64,000 nucleotides of DNA from Actinotalea sp. JY-7876 (GTDB lineage: Bacteria > Actinomycetota > Actinomycetes > Actinomycetales > Cellulomonadaceae), in NCBI RefSeq assembly GCF_014042015.1, contig NZ_CP059493.1:1426001-1490000 (forward strand). The letters are read 5' to 3'. The position numbers were made by a program, and so were the translations under genes. Shown in pieces: positions 50,894 to 59,428 of the stretch (position 1 is its first letter; each line of letters starts with the position of its first letter). The notes below the pieces were generated by a model that worked only from the letters and a program-made list of their open reading frames with translations, ran no database searches and was not told where the DNA came from.

Positions 50894-52105
50894 GTGCGCG
50901 TCGACCTGCTGACCAGGGAGTACCCCCCGCACGTGTACGGCGGAGCCGGCGTGCACGTGGCGGAGCTCAGTGCGGTGCTCCGGCGCCACCTCGACGTGAG
51001 GGTGCGGTGCTTCGACGGCGCCCGCGCGGAGGCGGGGGTGGACGGCTACGACGTGCCCGCCGGTCTGGCCGAGCACAACGCCGCCCTGCGCACCTTCGGC
51101 GTGGACCTGCTCATGGCCGGGGACGTCGAGGGCGCCGACGTCGTGCACTCCCACACCTGGTACGCCAACCTCGGCGGTCACCTCGCGGGGCTGCTCCACG
51201 GCATCCCGCACGTCGTGAGCGCGCACAGCCTCGAGCCGCTGCGGCCCTGGAAGGCCGAGCAGCTCGGCGGCGGGTACGCGCTGTCCGGATGGGCGGAGCG
51301 GACGGCCTACGAGGGCGCCGCGGCGGTCATCGCCGTGAGCGCCGGCATGCGCGCCGACATCCTGCGCTGCTACCCCCAGGTCGACCCCGCCAAGGTGCAC
51401 GTGGTGCACAACGGCATCGACCTCGCCGGCTGGCGGCGCCCGGAGACGGAGGAGGCCCTGGCGCGTGCCGACACGGTCGTGCGCGGGCTCGGCATCGACC
51501 CGGAGCGACCGGCGGTCGTGTTCGTCGGCCGCATCACGCGGCAGAAGGGCCTGCCCTACCTGCTGCGCGCCGCGGAGGCGCTGCCGCCGCAGGTGCAGCT
51601 GGTCCTCTGCGCGGGTGCGCCGGACACGCCGGAGATCGCCGCCGAGGTCGCAGGCCTGGTGTCCGACCTGCGCCAGCAGCGCGACGGCGTGGTGTGGATC
51701 GAGCAGATGCTCCCGCGCGAGGACCTCGTGGCGGTGCTCAGCGCCGGGACCGTGTTCGCGTGCCCGTCGGTGTACGAGCCGCTGGGCATCGTCAACCTCG
51801 AGGCGATGGCGTGCGGCCTGCCCGTGGTCGGCACGGCCACGGGCGGCATCCCCGAGGTCGTCGACGACGGCGTCACCGGCCTGCTGGTGCCGATCGAGCA
51901 GGTCCAGGACGGCACGGGCACGCCCGTGGACCCGGATCGGTTCGTCGCCGACCTCGCCGCCGCCCTCACCGCGCTCGCCACCGACCCGGCCCGCGCGGCC
52001 GAGATGGGCCGCGCGGCCCGACGACGCGTGGAGGACAACTTCGCGTGGGGCGCGATCGCCGAGCGGACGATCGAGGTCTACCGGTCGGTCCTCGCGGGGT
52101 CCTAG
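50894..52105 (+). CDS. glgM: ADP-glucose-dependent GT4 transferase (GlgM/actinobacterial GlgA)
   Basis: 403 residues, GT-B fold. The start MRVDLLTREYPPHVYGGAGVHV is the glycogen-synthase-like loop; the C-domain has VGRITRQKGLPYLLRAAE and the E-x7-E motif in YEPLGIVNLEA. It matches the actinobacterial type whose M. tuberculosis member Rv1212c (GlgM) joins ADP-glucose to glucose-1-phosphate to give maltose-1-phosphate for the GlgE pathway, paired with GlgC (Rv1213). Older annotation calls it glycogen synthase GlgA. Its TAG stop interlocks with the convergent gene's stop in CTAG. Confidence 0.93.
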   Translation: MRVDLLTREYPPHVYGGAGVHVAELSAVLRRHLDVRVRCFDGARAEAGVDGYDVPAGLAEHNAALRTFGVDLLMAGDVEGADVVHSHTWYANLGGHLAGLLHGIPHVVSAHSLEPLRPWKAEQLGGGYALSGWAERTAYEGAAAVIAVSAGMRADILRCYPQVDPAKVHVVHNGIDLAGWRRPETEEALARADTVVRGLGIDPERPAVVFVGRITRQKGLPYLLRAAEALPPQVQLVLCAGAPDTPEIAAEVAGLVSDLRQQRDGVVWIEQMLPREDLVAVLSAGTVFACPSVYEPLGIVNLEAMACGLPVVGTATGGIPEVVDDGVTGLLVPIEQVQDGTGTPVDPDRFVADLAAALTALATDPARAAEMGRAARRRVEDNFAWGAIAERTIEVYRSVLAGS

Positions 52106-52908
52106 ACCGCGATCGGCGGGCCGGCCGCCTGGGCGGTCGCCGCGGCGACCGCCCGCCGGGCCGCGTGGTCCACGTGGCGCAGCGCGGCCGACCGCTGGTC
52201 GGCCTGCCAGAGGTTGACGGCGCCGCCGTCGTCCACCGTCGCCAGGTCGACGACGGTGCGCAGCCGGACCGCGGTCGCCAGGACCCGCACCGCGCGTCCG
52301 GCGAGGCGGTCGGGCAGCGGCCAGCCCGGGTCCGCGTCGGAGCGCAGGGCCGCGATCGTGTCCGCCGCGTCCTCGCGCCAGCGCGCGACGTCGAGCTGGG
52401 CCAGCGCCTCGGTCGCGTCGCGCAGGCACTCCCGCAGGCTCCGCTCCGCCTCGCTCAGCGTCCCCACGATCCCGGGCAGCCGGGGGCGCCAGTCGGGCAC
52501 CTCGTGCACGCGCCACGAGACGAGGTGGCCCGTGTCGTGCACCGAGCCGAACGCGATGATCTCCGGGACCGCGGCCCAGGCCCGCCCCTGCGCGTGCGCC
52601 AGGACGCACTCGCCCGCCTCGACGGCCTCGGCGGCGACCTCGGGCGGCAGCCCTGTGACGTCGCCGGGGACGGGCAGCAGGGCGGCCGCCGCCCGGGGGC
52701 CGGCGGCCCATGCGGAGAGCAGCTCGGCGAGCGTCCCGCCGTCGGGCACGCCGGGCACGACGGTCGTCCCGGCGCCCGTGACGACGTGCGGCTCGTCGTC
52801 GCCCTCGACCGCGGCGACGGCGCGCCGCAGCGGGTCGGCGCCGGCGCCGACACCCTGCAGCCACAGGGCCAGGAGGACGGACCGGGGGAGCTCGAGCGCG
52901 GGGTTCAC
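52102..52908 (-). CDS. hypothetical protein convergent with glgM
   Basis: 268 residues that I do not recognise as a family. It is soluble, Ala/Arg-rich and helical, starting VNPALELPRSVLLALWLQG. Trp-containing blocks such as GHLVSWRVHEVPDWRPRLPG and AVNLWQADQRSAALRHVDH look conserved-like. No catalytic motif, signal peptide or membrane segment is seen. GTG 52908 has GGAG just upstream. Codon use matches neighbours, so it appears to be a real gene; function unknown. Confidence 0.75.
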   Translation of the reverse strand: MNPALELPRSVLLALWLQGVGAGADPLRRAVAAVEGDDEPHVVTGAGTTVVPGVPDGGTLAELLSAWAAGPRAAAALLPVPGDVTGLPPEVAAEAVEAGECVLAHAQGRAWAAVPEIIAFGSVHDTGHLVSWRVHEVPDWRPRLPGIVGTLSEAERSLRECLRDATEALAQLDVARWREDAADTIAALRSDADPGWPLPDRLAGRAVRVLATAVRLRTVVDLATVDDGGAVNLWQADQRSAALRHVDHAARRAVAAATAQAAGPPIAV

Positions 52909-52968
52909 GCGCTCCAGTGTGCCGCGCCGACGCGCGTGGTGCGGTGCCCCGGGGCGCACCGGCGCAGG

Positions 52969-52974
52969 TAGGGT
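52969..52974 (+). promoter_or_regulatory. putative leaderless -10 of the ABC ATPase at 52983
   Basis: TAGGGT, 8 nt before ATG 52983; no SD. Confidence 0.45.
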
Positions 52975-52982
52975 CGGGCACC

Positions 52983-53783
52983 ATGACAGCGGTGCTCGAC
53001 CTCCAGGACGTGACCATCCGGCGGGGCCCCAAGACGATCCTCGACCGGGTCTCCTGGACCGTCCGCGACGGCGAGCGCTGGGTCGTGCTCGGCCGCAACG
53101 GCGCCGGCAAGACCACGCTGCTGCAGGTCGCCGCCGGGCGCATGCACCCCACGAGCGGCACCGCCCACGTCCTGGGCGAGCGGCTCGGGGCCGTCGACGT
53201 GTTCGAGCTCCGGCCGCGGATCGGCGTGGCCTCGGCCGCGCTCGCGGACCGCATCCCCGGCTCGGAGAAGGTGCTCGACGTCGTCCTCACGGCCGCCTAC
53301 GGGATGACCGGGCGCTGGCGCGAGCAGTACGAGGCGCTCGACCACGAGCGCGCGCGCGTGCTGCTCGACGTGTTCGGCGTCGGCGACCTCGCCGACCGCA
53401 CCTTCGGGACGCTCAGCGAGGGCGAGCGCAAGCGGACGCAGATCGCGCGCGCCCTCATGACCGACCCCGAGCTGCTGCTGCTCGACGAGCCGGCCGCGGG
53501 GCTCGACCTCGGCGGGCGCGAGGAGCTGGTCGGCGCGCTGGCGGAGCTCGCGGGCGACCACCGCTCTCCCGTCCTGGTCCTGGTCACGCACCACGTCGAG
53601 GAGATCCCCGAGGGCTTCACGCACGGGCTGCTGCTCAAGGACGGCGGGGTGCACGCCGCCGGTCCGCTCGACGAGGTGCTCACGGCCGAGCGGCTCTCGT
53701 CCACCTTCGACGTCGACCTCCAGGTCGAGCGGCACGCCGACGGCGGCCGCCGCGGCGCCCGCTGGAGCGCGCGCGCCCGCTGA
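52983..53783 (+). CDS. stand-alone ABC ATP-binding protein
   Basis: 266 residues. Walker A is GRNGAGKTTLLQ, signature LSEGERKRTQIA (Glu in place of the usual second Gly), Walker B LLLLDEPAAGLD and H-loop VLVTHHVEEIP. No permease gene adjoins it. The closest known type is ModF/YlmA-like ABC proteins, which also act without an obvious membrane partner. The role is unknown. The start at ATG 52983 is clear from the loss of similarity upstream. Confidence 0.88.
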   Translation: MTAVLDLQDVTIRRGPKTILDRVSWTVRDGERWVVLGRNGAGKTTLLQVAAGRMHPTSGTAHVLGERLGAVDVFELRPRIGVASAALADRIPGSEKVLDVVLTAAYGMTGRWREQYEALDHERARVLLDVFGVGDLADRTFGTLSEGERKRTQIARALMTDPELLLLDEPAAGLDLGGREELVGALAELAGDHRSPVLVLVTHHVEEIPEGFTHGLLLKDGGVHAAGPLDEVLTAERLSSTFDVDLQVERHADGGRRGARWSARAR

Positions 53784-53873
53784 CCCGGGCCGGACCGGGC
53801 GGGACGGTCAGGACCGGTGAGCGCCGGTTCAAGACCGGGCAAAGTCCTGGCCTCGGCAGCACCATCCGGCGAG

Positions 53874-53879
53874 TAGGAT
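53874..53879 (+). promoter_or_regulatory. possible -10 of the nfeD-SPFH operon
   Basis: TAGGAT about 25 nt before ATG 53904; the mRNA would have a short leader carrying GAGGAGG. No clear -35. Confidence 0.4.
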
Positions 53880-53903
53880 GGTGACCACGGCTGAGGAGGT
53901 CCG

Positions 53904-54383
53904 ATGGGCTGGGTGTGGTGGCTCGGAGCGGCGCTGCTGCTCGCCGTCATCGAGATGCTCTCGCTCGACCTCGTCCTGGTGATGTTCGCCGGCGGCGCCG
54001 CCGTCGCCGCGTTGCTGGCCGTCATGGGCTTCCCCGTGTGGGTGCAGATCGTCGGGTTCGCGGTCGCGTCCGGGCTGCTGCTCCTCGCGCTGCGGCCGTG
54101 GCTGCTGCGCCACCTGCGCCAGCGCGTGCCGCTCGTGGAGACCAACGTGCACGCGCTGGTCGGCCGGCCCGCGTTCGTGGTCGCCGAGGTCTCGGACCGA
54201 GCCGGGCGCGTCAAGCTCGCGGGCGAGGTGTGGAGCGCCCGCACGGACGGCGCGCGCCTGCTGGCGCCCGGCGAGACCGTCGTGGTGCAGCGCATCGACG
54301 GCGCGACGGCCGTCGTCGGGCCCTCCACCGATCCGCACGCCAGTGCCTCGCCCCTGCCACGCCCGACGGAGGAGACCTCGTGA
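53904..54383 (+). CDS. NfeD-like membrane protein
   Basis: 159 residues. Two or three N-terminal transmembrane helices (WVWWLGAALLLAVIEMLSLD, VLVMFAGGAAVAALLAVMG, VGFAVASGLLLLALRPWLL) lead to an OB-fold domain (about residues 80-145, LVGRPAFVVAEVSDRAGRVK). NfeD proteins pair with SPFH proteins in membrane microdomains, and the next gene encodes one (GTGA overlap). GAGGAGG is 6 nt before ATG 53904. Confidence 0.91.
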   Translation: MGWVWWLGAALLLAVIEMLSLDLVLVMFAGGAAVAALLAVMGFPVWVQIVGFAVASGLLLLALRPWLLRHLRQRVPLVETNVHALVGRPAFVVAEVSDRAGRVKLAGEVWSARTDGARLLAPGETVVVQRIDGATAVVGPSTDPHASASPLPRPTEETS

Positions 54384-55564
54384 CCGAGACCAGCCCGCTC
54401 ACCATCGCCGGGTACGTGCTGCTCGGCCTGCTCGTCCTGTTCGTGGTCATCGCGCTGGTCCGCTCCGTGCGGATCGTGCCGCAGGCGGTCGCGCTCATCG
54501 TCGAGCGGCTCGGCCGGTACTCGCGCACGCTCGACGCGGGGCTGCACCTGCTCATCCCGTTCGTCGACCGGGTGCGCGCCGCCGTGGACCTGCGCGAGCA
54601 GGTCGTCTCCTTCCCGCCGCAGCCTGTGATCACCTCGGACAACCTCGTGGTGAGCATCGACACCGTCATCTACTTCCAGGTGACCGAGCCGCGCTCGGCG
54701 GTCTACGAGATCGCCAACTACATCCAGGGCATCGAGCAGCTGACCGTCACGACCCTGCGCAACGTCGTCGGCTCGATGGACCTGGAGCAGACGCTCACCA
54801 GCCGCGACCAGATCAACGGCCAGCTGCGCGGCGTGCTCGACGAGGCCACCGGGCGCTGGGGCGTGCGCGTCAACCGCGTCGAGCTCAAGTCCATCGACCC
54901 GCCGCAGTCGATCCAGGGCTCGATGGAGCAGCAGATGCGCGCCGAGCGCGACCGTCGCGCGGCGATCCTCACCGCGGAGGGCGTCAAGCAGTCCCAGATC
55001 CTCACCGCCGAGGGCGAGAAGCAGGCCGCGATCCTGCGCGCCGAGGGCTCCGCGCAGGCGGCGATCCTCAACGCCGAGGGCGAGTCGCGCGCGATCCTGC
55101 AGGTGTTCGACGCGATCCACCGCGGCGACGCGGACCCGAAGCTGCTCGCCTACCAGTACCTGCAGATGCTGCCCGAGGTCGCGCGCTCGCAGTCGAACAA
55201 GATGTGGTTCATCCCGACCGAGTTCACCGCGGCGCTCAACGCCATCGGGAAGGGCTTCGGTGCGGCCACCGGCAGCGAGCTGGCCGCGGACTCCGGACGG
55301 CCCGCAGGCACGTCGCCGCTCGGTGACGACCTGCCGCCGTCGGCCCTCACCGAGCCGGCCGAGGCGCTCGCGGAGGCGCGGCGCCAGTCGGCGGCCGCGA
55401 CCCAGGACGCGACGAGCGCGGGCACCCTCAGCGGGCGGCCCGTCGACCGGTCCCGGGAGGCCGGCCAGGGCGAGGGCGCACCGGCGCCGCTCCAGGATCC
55501 CGACGCCGACGCCGACGGCGGCGCGGGGCAGGGCGGCATCGCCCCACCGCCGTACCGCAGCTGA
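54380..55564 (+). CDS. SPFH/band-7 protein (QmcA/stomatin-like)
   Basis: 394 residues. One N-terminal membrane helix (GYVLLGLLVLFVVIALVRSV), then the SPFH domain (about 30-200: RIVPQAVALIVERLGRYSRTL, VSIDTVIYFQVTEP, YIQGIEQLTVTTLRNVVGSM). A regular helical stretch follows, with repeated ILTAEGVKQSQ, ILTAEGEKQAA and ILRAEGSAQAA units, about 12 residues each. This coiled segment drives oligomer rings. The Pro/Ala/Asp-rich tail is variable. It works with NfeD in membrane organisation or protease control. Confidence 0.93.
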   Translation: MTETSPLTIAGYVLLGLLVLFVVIALVRSVRIVPQAVALIVERLGRYSRTLDAGLHLLIPFVDRVRAAVDLREQVVSFPPQPVITSDNLVVSIDTVIYFQVTEPRSAVYEIANYIQGIEQLTVTTLRNVVGSMDLEQTLTSRDQINGQLRGVLDEATGRWGVRVNRVELKSIDPPQSIQGSMEQQMRAERDRRAAILTAEGVKQSQILTAEGEKQAAILRAEGSAQAAILNAEGESRAILQVFDAIHRGDADPKLLAYQYLQMLPEVARSQSNKMWFIPTEFTAALNAIGKGFGAATGSELAADSGRPAGTSPLGDDLPPSALTEPAEALAEARRQSAAATQDATSAGTLSGRPVDRSREAGQGEGAPAPLQDPDADADGGAGQGGIAPPPYRS

Positions 55565-55616
55565 CCCGTCCGCTACGCCCTGGGAAAACACGCGTGCCCG
55601 TGTCGGGGGCCGGGGC

Positions 55617-55622
55617 TAGGTT
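55617..55622 (+). promoter_or_regulatory. putative leaderless -10 of the ABC exporter operon
   Basis: TAGGTT, 6 nt before GTG 55629; no SD. Confidence 0.5.
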
Positions 55623-55628
55623 CGCGAG

Positions 55629-57407
55629 GTGACCTCCACCGAGCCGCGCACCGAGCCGCGCCGTCGCGGGGGCAGTGCTCTGGTCTCGCTCCTGGGCGAG
55701 CGCCTCGTCCCGTACCGCGCGTCGCTGGTCGTGGTGGTGCTGCTCCAGCTCGTCCAGGCGATCGCCAACCTGTACCTGCCCAGCCTCAACGCCGACATCA
55801 TCGACGACGGCGTCGCGCGGGGGGACACGGGCACGATCCTGCGCCTGGGTGCGGTGATGCTGGCCGTCACGCTCGTGCAGGTGGCGTGCGCGATCGGCGC
55901 CGTCTACGTGGGCGCCCAGGTCGCGACCGCGCTCGGCCGCGACGTGCGCGCCGCCGTCTTCGACCACGTGCAGACCTTCTCGGCGCGCGAGGTCGGGCAG
56001 TTCGGCGCGGCGTCGCTGCTGACGCGTACGACGAACGACGTGCAGCAGATCCAGATGGTCGTGGTGATGAGCCTGACCGTCATCATCGCGGCGCCGGTGA
56101 TGGTCGTCGGCGGGGTCGTCATGGCCCTGCGCGAGGACGTCGAGCTCTCCGGCCTGCTCGTGGTCGTCGTCCCGGTGCTGCTCCTCGTGCTCGGGCTCGG
56201 CGTCTCGCGGATGCGGCCGCTGTTCCGGACCATGCAGGCGCGGATCGACGGCATCAACCGGATCCTGCGGGAGCAGATCGGTGGGGTGCGCGTCATCCGG
56301 GCGTTCGTCCGCGACGCCCACGAGCGCGAGCGCTTCGACGTCGCGAACCGCGAGCTCATGGGCGTCGCGATCGGCGTCGGGCGCGTCATGGCCCTGCTGT
56401 TCCCCACCGTGATGCTGGTGACCAACGCCGCCGGTGTCGCGATCCTCTGGTTCGGCGGGCAGCGCATCGCCGAGGGGTCCATGGAGGTGGGCTCGCTGAC
56501 GGCCTTCCTCAGCTACATGATGCAGATCCTCATGGCCGTGATGATGGCCGTGATGATGTTCATGATCGTGCCTCGCGCCGAGGTGTCGTCGGACCGGGTC
56601 CAGGAGGTCCTGCGCACGGCCACGAGCGTCGCCGTGCCGACCGAGCCGGTCACGACCCTGCCCGCGCGCCTCACCGTCGAGCTGCGCGACGTCGGTTTCC
56701 GGTACCCGGGCGCCGACGAGCCCGTGCTGCGCGACGTGAGCCTGCTGGCCGAGCCGGGGCGGACGACGGCGATCATCGGCTCGACCGGCTCGGGCAAGAC
56801 GACCCTGCTGGAGATGATCCCGCGCCTGTCGGACGTCACCGCCGGAGCCGTGCTCGTCGGCGGGGTGGACGTGCGTGACCTGGCCCTGCAGACGCTCTGG
56901 AGCGCCATGGCGGTCGTGCCCCAGAAGCCGTACCTCTTCGCCGGCACGGTCGCCTCGAACCTGCGGTACGGCAAGGACGACGCGACCGACGACGAGCTGT
57001 GGCACGCGCTCGAGGTCGCGCAGGCCGCCGAGTTCGTGCGGGCGCTGGGCGGGCTCGACACGCCCGTCACGCAGGGCGGGACGAACGTCTCGGGCGGGCA
57101 GCGGCAGCGGCTGGCGATCGCCCGGGCGCTCGTGCGCCGGCCCGCCGTCTACCTGTTCGACGACTCCTTCTCGGCTCTGGACTTCGCCACCGACGCCGCC
57201 CTGCGGCGGGCGCTGGCGCCCGAGACGCGCGACGCCACCGTCATCGTGGTCGCGCAGCGCGTGAGCACCATCCGGACGGCCGACCGCATCGTCGTGCTGG
57301 ATGCCGGTGCCGTCGTGGGTGCGGGGACCCACGACGAGCTCATGGCGGCGAACGAGACCTACCGCGAGATCGTCCTGTCCCAGCTGAGCGCGCAGGAGGC
57401 GGCGTGA
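55629..57407 (+). CDS. heterodimeric ABC exporter, degenerate-site subunit
   Basis: 592 residues: six transmembrane helices (about 15-320) fused to an ATPase domain. Walker A is GSTGSGKTTLLE, Q-loop VVPQKPYLF and signature VSGGQRQRLAIA are canonical. The Walker B ends in Asp-Asp (YLFDDSFSALD) where the catalytic Glu is expected, and the H-loop has Gln (VVAQRVST) in place of His. These are the changes of the inactive site in exporters such as TM287/288 and BmrCD. It exports drugs, peptides or lipids together with the next gene's product (GTGA overlap); substrate unknown. Confidence 0.93.
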   Translation: MTSTEPRTEPRRRGGSALVSLLGERLVPYRASLVVVVLLQLVQAIANLYLPSLNADIIDDGVARGDTGTILRLGAVMLAVTLVQVACAIGAVYVGAQVATALGRDVRAAVFDHVQTFSAREVGQFGAASLLTRTTNDVQQIQMVVVMSLTVIIAAPVMVVGGVVMALREDVELSGLLVVVVPVLLLVLGLGVSRMRPLFRTMQARIDGINRILREQIGGVRVIRAFVRDAHERERFDVANRELMGVAIGVGRVMALLFPTVMLVTNAAGVAILWFGGQRIAEGSMEVGSLTAFLSYMMQILMAVMMAVMMFMIVPRAEVSSDRVQEVLRTATSVAVPTEPVTTLPARLTVELRDVGFRYPGADEPVLRDVSLLAEPGRTTAIIGSTGSGKTTLLEMIPRLSDVTAGAVLVGGVDVRDLALQTLWSAMAVVPQKPYLFAGTVASNLRYGKDDATDDELWHALEVAQAAEFVRALGGLDTPVTQGGTNVSGGQRQRLAIARALVRRPAVYLFDDSFSALDFATDAALRRALAPETRDATVIVVAQRVSTIRTADRIVVLDAGAVVGAGTHDELMAANETYREIVLSQLSAQEAA

Positions 57408-59386
57408 GCACGCGCGAGGACGACGCGCGGACGCAGGAGGCGCCGGCCCCGCGCCCGCCGCAGCGCCCGCACGGGCCGATGGGGATGGCGGTGGGCATGC
57501 CCACCGCCAAGGCGAGCGACTTCCGCGGCTCGGCGCGGCGCATGCTCGGCGTGCTGCGGCCCGAGCGCGCGGTGCTCCTGGCGGTCCTGGGTCTGACGCT
57601 GGTCAGCGTCGCCCTGGGCGTCCTGGGGCCGCGCCTCCTCGGGCGCGCGACGGACATCGTCTTCGCCGGCTTCCTCGGCCAGTCGCTGCCCGCGGGCCTG
57701 ACGCAGCAGGAGGCCGTCGAGCAGCTCCGCGCGAGCGGCCAGGAGCGGCTCGCCGACGTCGTCGCGGGCAGCGACGTCGTGCCCGGCCGGGGCGTGGACC
57801 TGGGCGCGCTGGGCCAGGTGCTGCTCGTGGTGCTCGCGCTCTACCTCGGGGCCTGGCTCTTCGGGTACCTCCAGGGGCTGCTCACCACGGGCGTGGTCCA
57901 GCGGGTCGTGTTCCGGATGCGTGAGGCGGTCGAGGCCAAGCTCGGCCGGCTCCCGCTCGCGCACCTGGACCGGCAGCCGCGCGGCGACCTGCTCTCGCGC
58001 GTCACCAACGACATCGACAACCTCGCGATGACGCTGCAGCAGACGCTGAGCCAGCTCATCACCGCGCTGCTGACGATCGTCGGCGTGCTCGTGATGATGT
58101 TCTGGATCTCGCCGGTCCTGGCGCTCATCGCGTTGGTCACGGTGCCCGTCGCGGCGCTCGTCACGGCGACCATCGCGAAGCGGTCGCGGCCGCAGTTCGT
58201 CGCGCAGTGGGCTCGCACCGGAACGCTCAACGCCCACGTCGAGGAGATGTACACCGGTCACGCGCTGGTCAAGGTGTTCGGCCGGCAGCAGCGGGCGTCC
58301 GAGGCCTTCCACGAGCAGAACGCCGCGCTGTACGACGCGAGCTTCCGGGCGCAGTTCATCTCCGGCATCATCCAGCCCGCGATGATGTTCGTCTCGAACC
58401 TGTCCTACGTCGCGATCGCCGTCGTCGGGGGCCTGCGGGTGGCGTCCGGGACGCTCACGCTCGGCGAGGTGCAGGCGTTCATCCAGTACTCGCGCCAGTT
58501 CACGCAGCCGATCACGCAGGTCGCGGCGATGATGAACCTGCTGCAGTCCGGGGTCGCGTCGGCCGAGCGCGTGTTCGAGGTGCTGGACGGACCGGAGCAG
58601 TCGCCCGAGCCGGCCGACGCGCCGCGTCCCGACCCGGTCCGGGGGCGCGTCGTCTTCGAGGACGTCTCCTTCTCCTACAACCCGGACCAGCCGCTCATCC
58701 ACGGCCTGGACCTGGTCGCGGAGCCGGGCAGGACCATCGCCATCGTGGGCCCGACGGGGGCCGGGAAGACCACCCTGGTCAACCTGCTCCTGCGGTTCTA
58801 CGAGCTCGACGGCGGCCGCATCACGCTCGACGGCGTGGACATCGCCGCGATGGACCGCGAGGTGCTCCGCGCCCAGATCGGCATGGTGCTCCAGGACACC
58901 TGGCTCTTCGGCGGCACCATCGAGGAGAACATCGCCTACGGCCGGGTCGGCGCCACGCACGAGGAGGTCGTCGCCGCGGCCGAGGTCGCCTACGTCGACC
59001 GCTTCGTGCGGACGCTGCCGCACGGCTACGACACGGTGATCGACGACGAGGGCAGCAACGTCAGCGCGGGGGAGAAGCAGCTCCTGACCATCGCCCGGGC
59101 GTTCCTCGCCGACCCGGCCATCCTCGTGCTCGACGAGGCGACGTCGTCGGTGGACACCCGCACGGAGGTGCTGGTCCAGCACGCGATGGCGCGGCTCCGC
59201 ACGGGACGGACGTCGTTCGTCATCGCGCACCGGCTCTCGACCATCCGGGACGCCGACCTGATCCTCGTCATGGCCGACGGGGCGATCGTCGAGCAGGGCA
59301 CCCACGACGAGCTGCTCCACGCCGGTGGCGAGTACGCGCGCCTGTACGCGAGCCAGTTCACCGCGGCGGCCGCACCCGTGGAGTGA
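57404..59386 (+). CDS. heterodimeric ABC exporter, catalytic subunit
   Basis: 660 residues: N-terminal Pro-rich extension, six transmembrane helices and an ATPase domain. Walker A is GPTGAGKTTLVN, Q-loop MVLQDTWLF, Walker B ILVLDEATSSVD with the catalytic Glu, and H-loop VIAHRLSTIR with His. The signature is altered (VSAGEKQLLTIA). A long loop between helices 1 and 2 (AGFLGQSLPAGLTQQEAVEQ) is external. Its altered signature faces the degenerate Walker motifs of subunit 1, and its own Walker motifs face the intact signature of subunit 1, leaving one active site. Confidence 0.94.
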   Translation: MSTREDDARTQEAPAPRPPQRPHGPMGMAVGMPTAKASDFRGSARRMLGVLRPERAVLLAVLGLTLVSVALGVLGPRLLGRATDIVFAGFLGQSLPAGLTQQEAVEQLRASGQERLADVVAGSDVVPGRGVDLGALGQVLLVVLALYLGAWLFGYLQGLLTTGVVQRVVFRMREAVEAKLGRLPLAHLDRQPRGDLLSRVTNDIDNLAMTLQQTLSQLITALLTIVGVLVMMFWISPVLALIALVTVPVAALVTATIAKRSRPQFVAQWARTGTLNAHVEEMYTGHALVKVFGRQQRASEAFHEQNAALYDASFRAQFISGIIQPAMMFVSNLSYVAIAVVGGLRVASGTLTLGEVQAFIQYSRQFTQPITQVAAMMNLLQSGVASAERVFEVLDGPEQSPEPADAPRPDPVRGRVVFEDVSFSYNPDQPLIHGLDLVAEPGRTIAIVGPTGAGKTTLVNLLLRFYELDGGRITLDGVDIAAMDREVLRAQIGMVLQDTWLFGGTIEENIAYGRVGATHEEVVAAAEVAYVDRFVRTLPHGYDTVIDDEGSNVSAGEKQLLTIARAFLADPAILVLDEATSSVDTRTEVLVQHAMARLRTGRTSFVIAHRLSTIRDADLILVMADGAIVEQGTHDELLHAGGEYARLYASQFTAAAAPVE

Positions 59387-59391
59387 CGCCG

Positions 59392-59421
59392 TTGGCATGG
59401 CCTGGCTAATGGAGTTAGCCT
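59392..59421 (+). promoter_or_regulatory. promoter of the alpha/beta-hydrolase gene, leaderless type
   Basis: TTGGCA (59392-59397) and TAGCCT (59416-59421) with 18 nt between. The -10 ends 7 nt before ATG 59429. This is the only one of the leaderless set with a recognisable -35. Confidence 0.6.
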
Positions 59422-59428
59422 CAGCACT

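Noticed and set aside
49570-52971. A 1133-codon plus-strand frame through glgC and glgM
   Set aside because: The minus-strand glgC and the glgM frame account for this interval with clear family motifs; this frame shows none.
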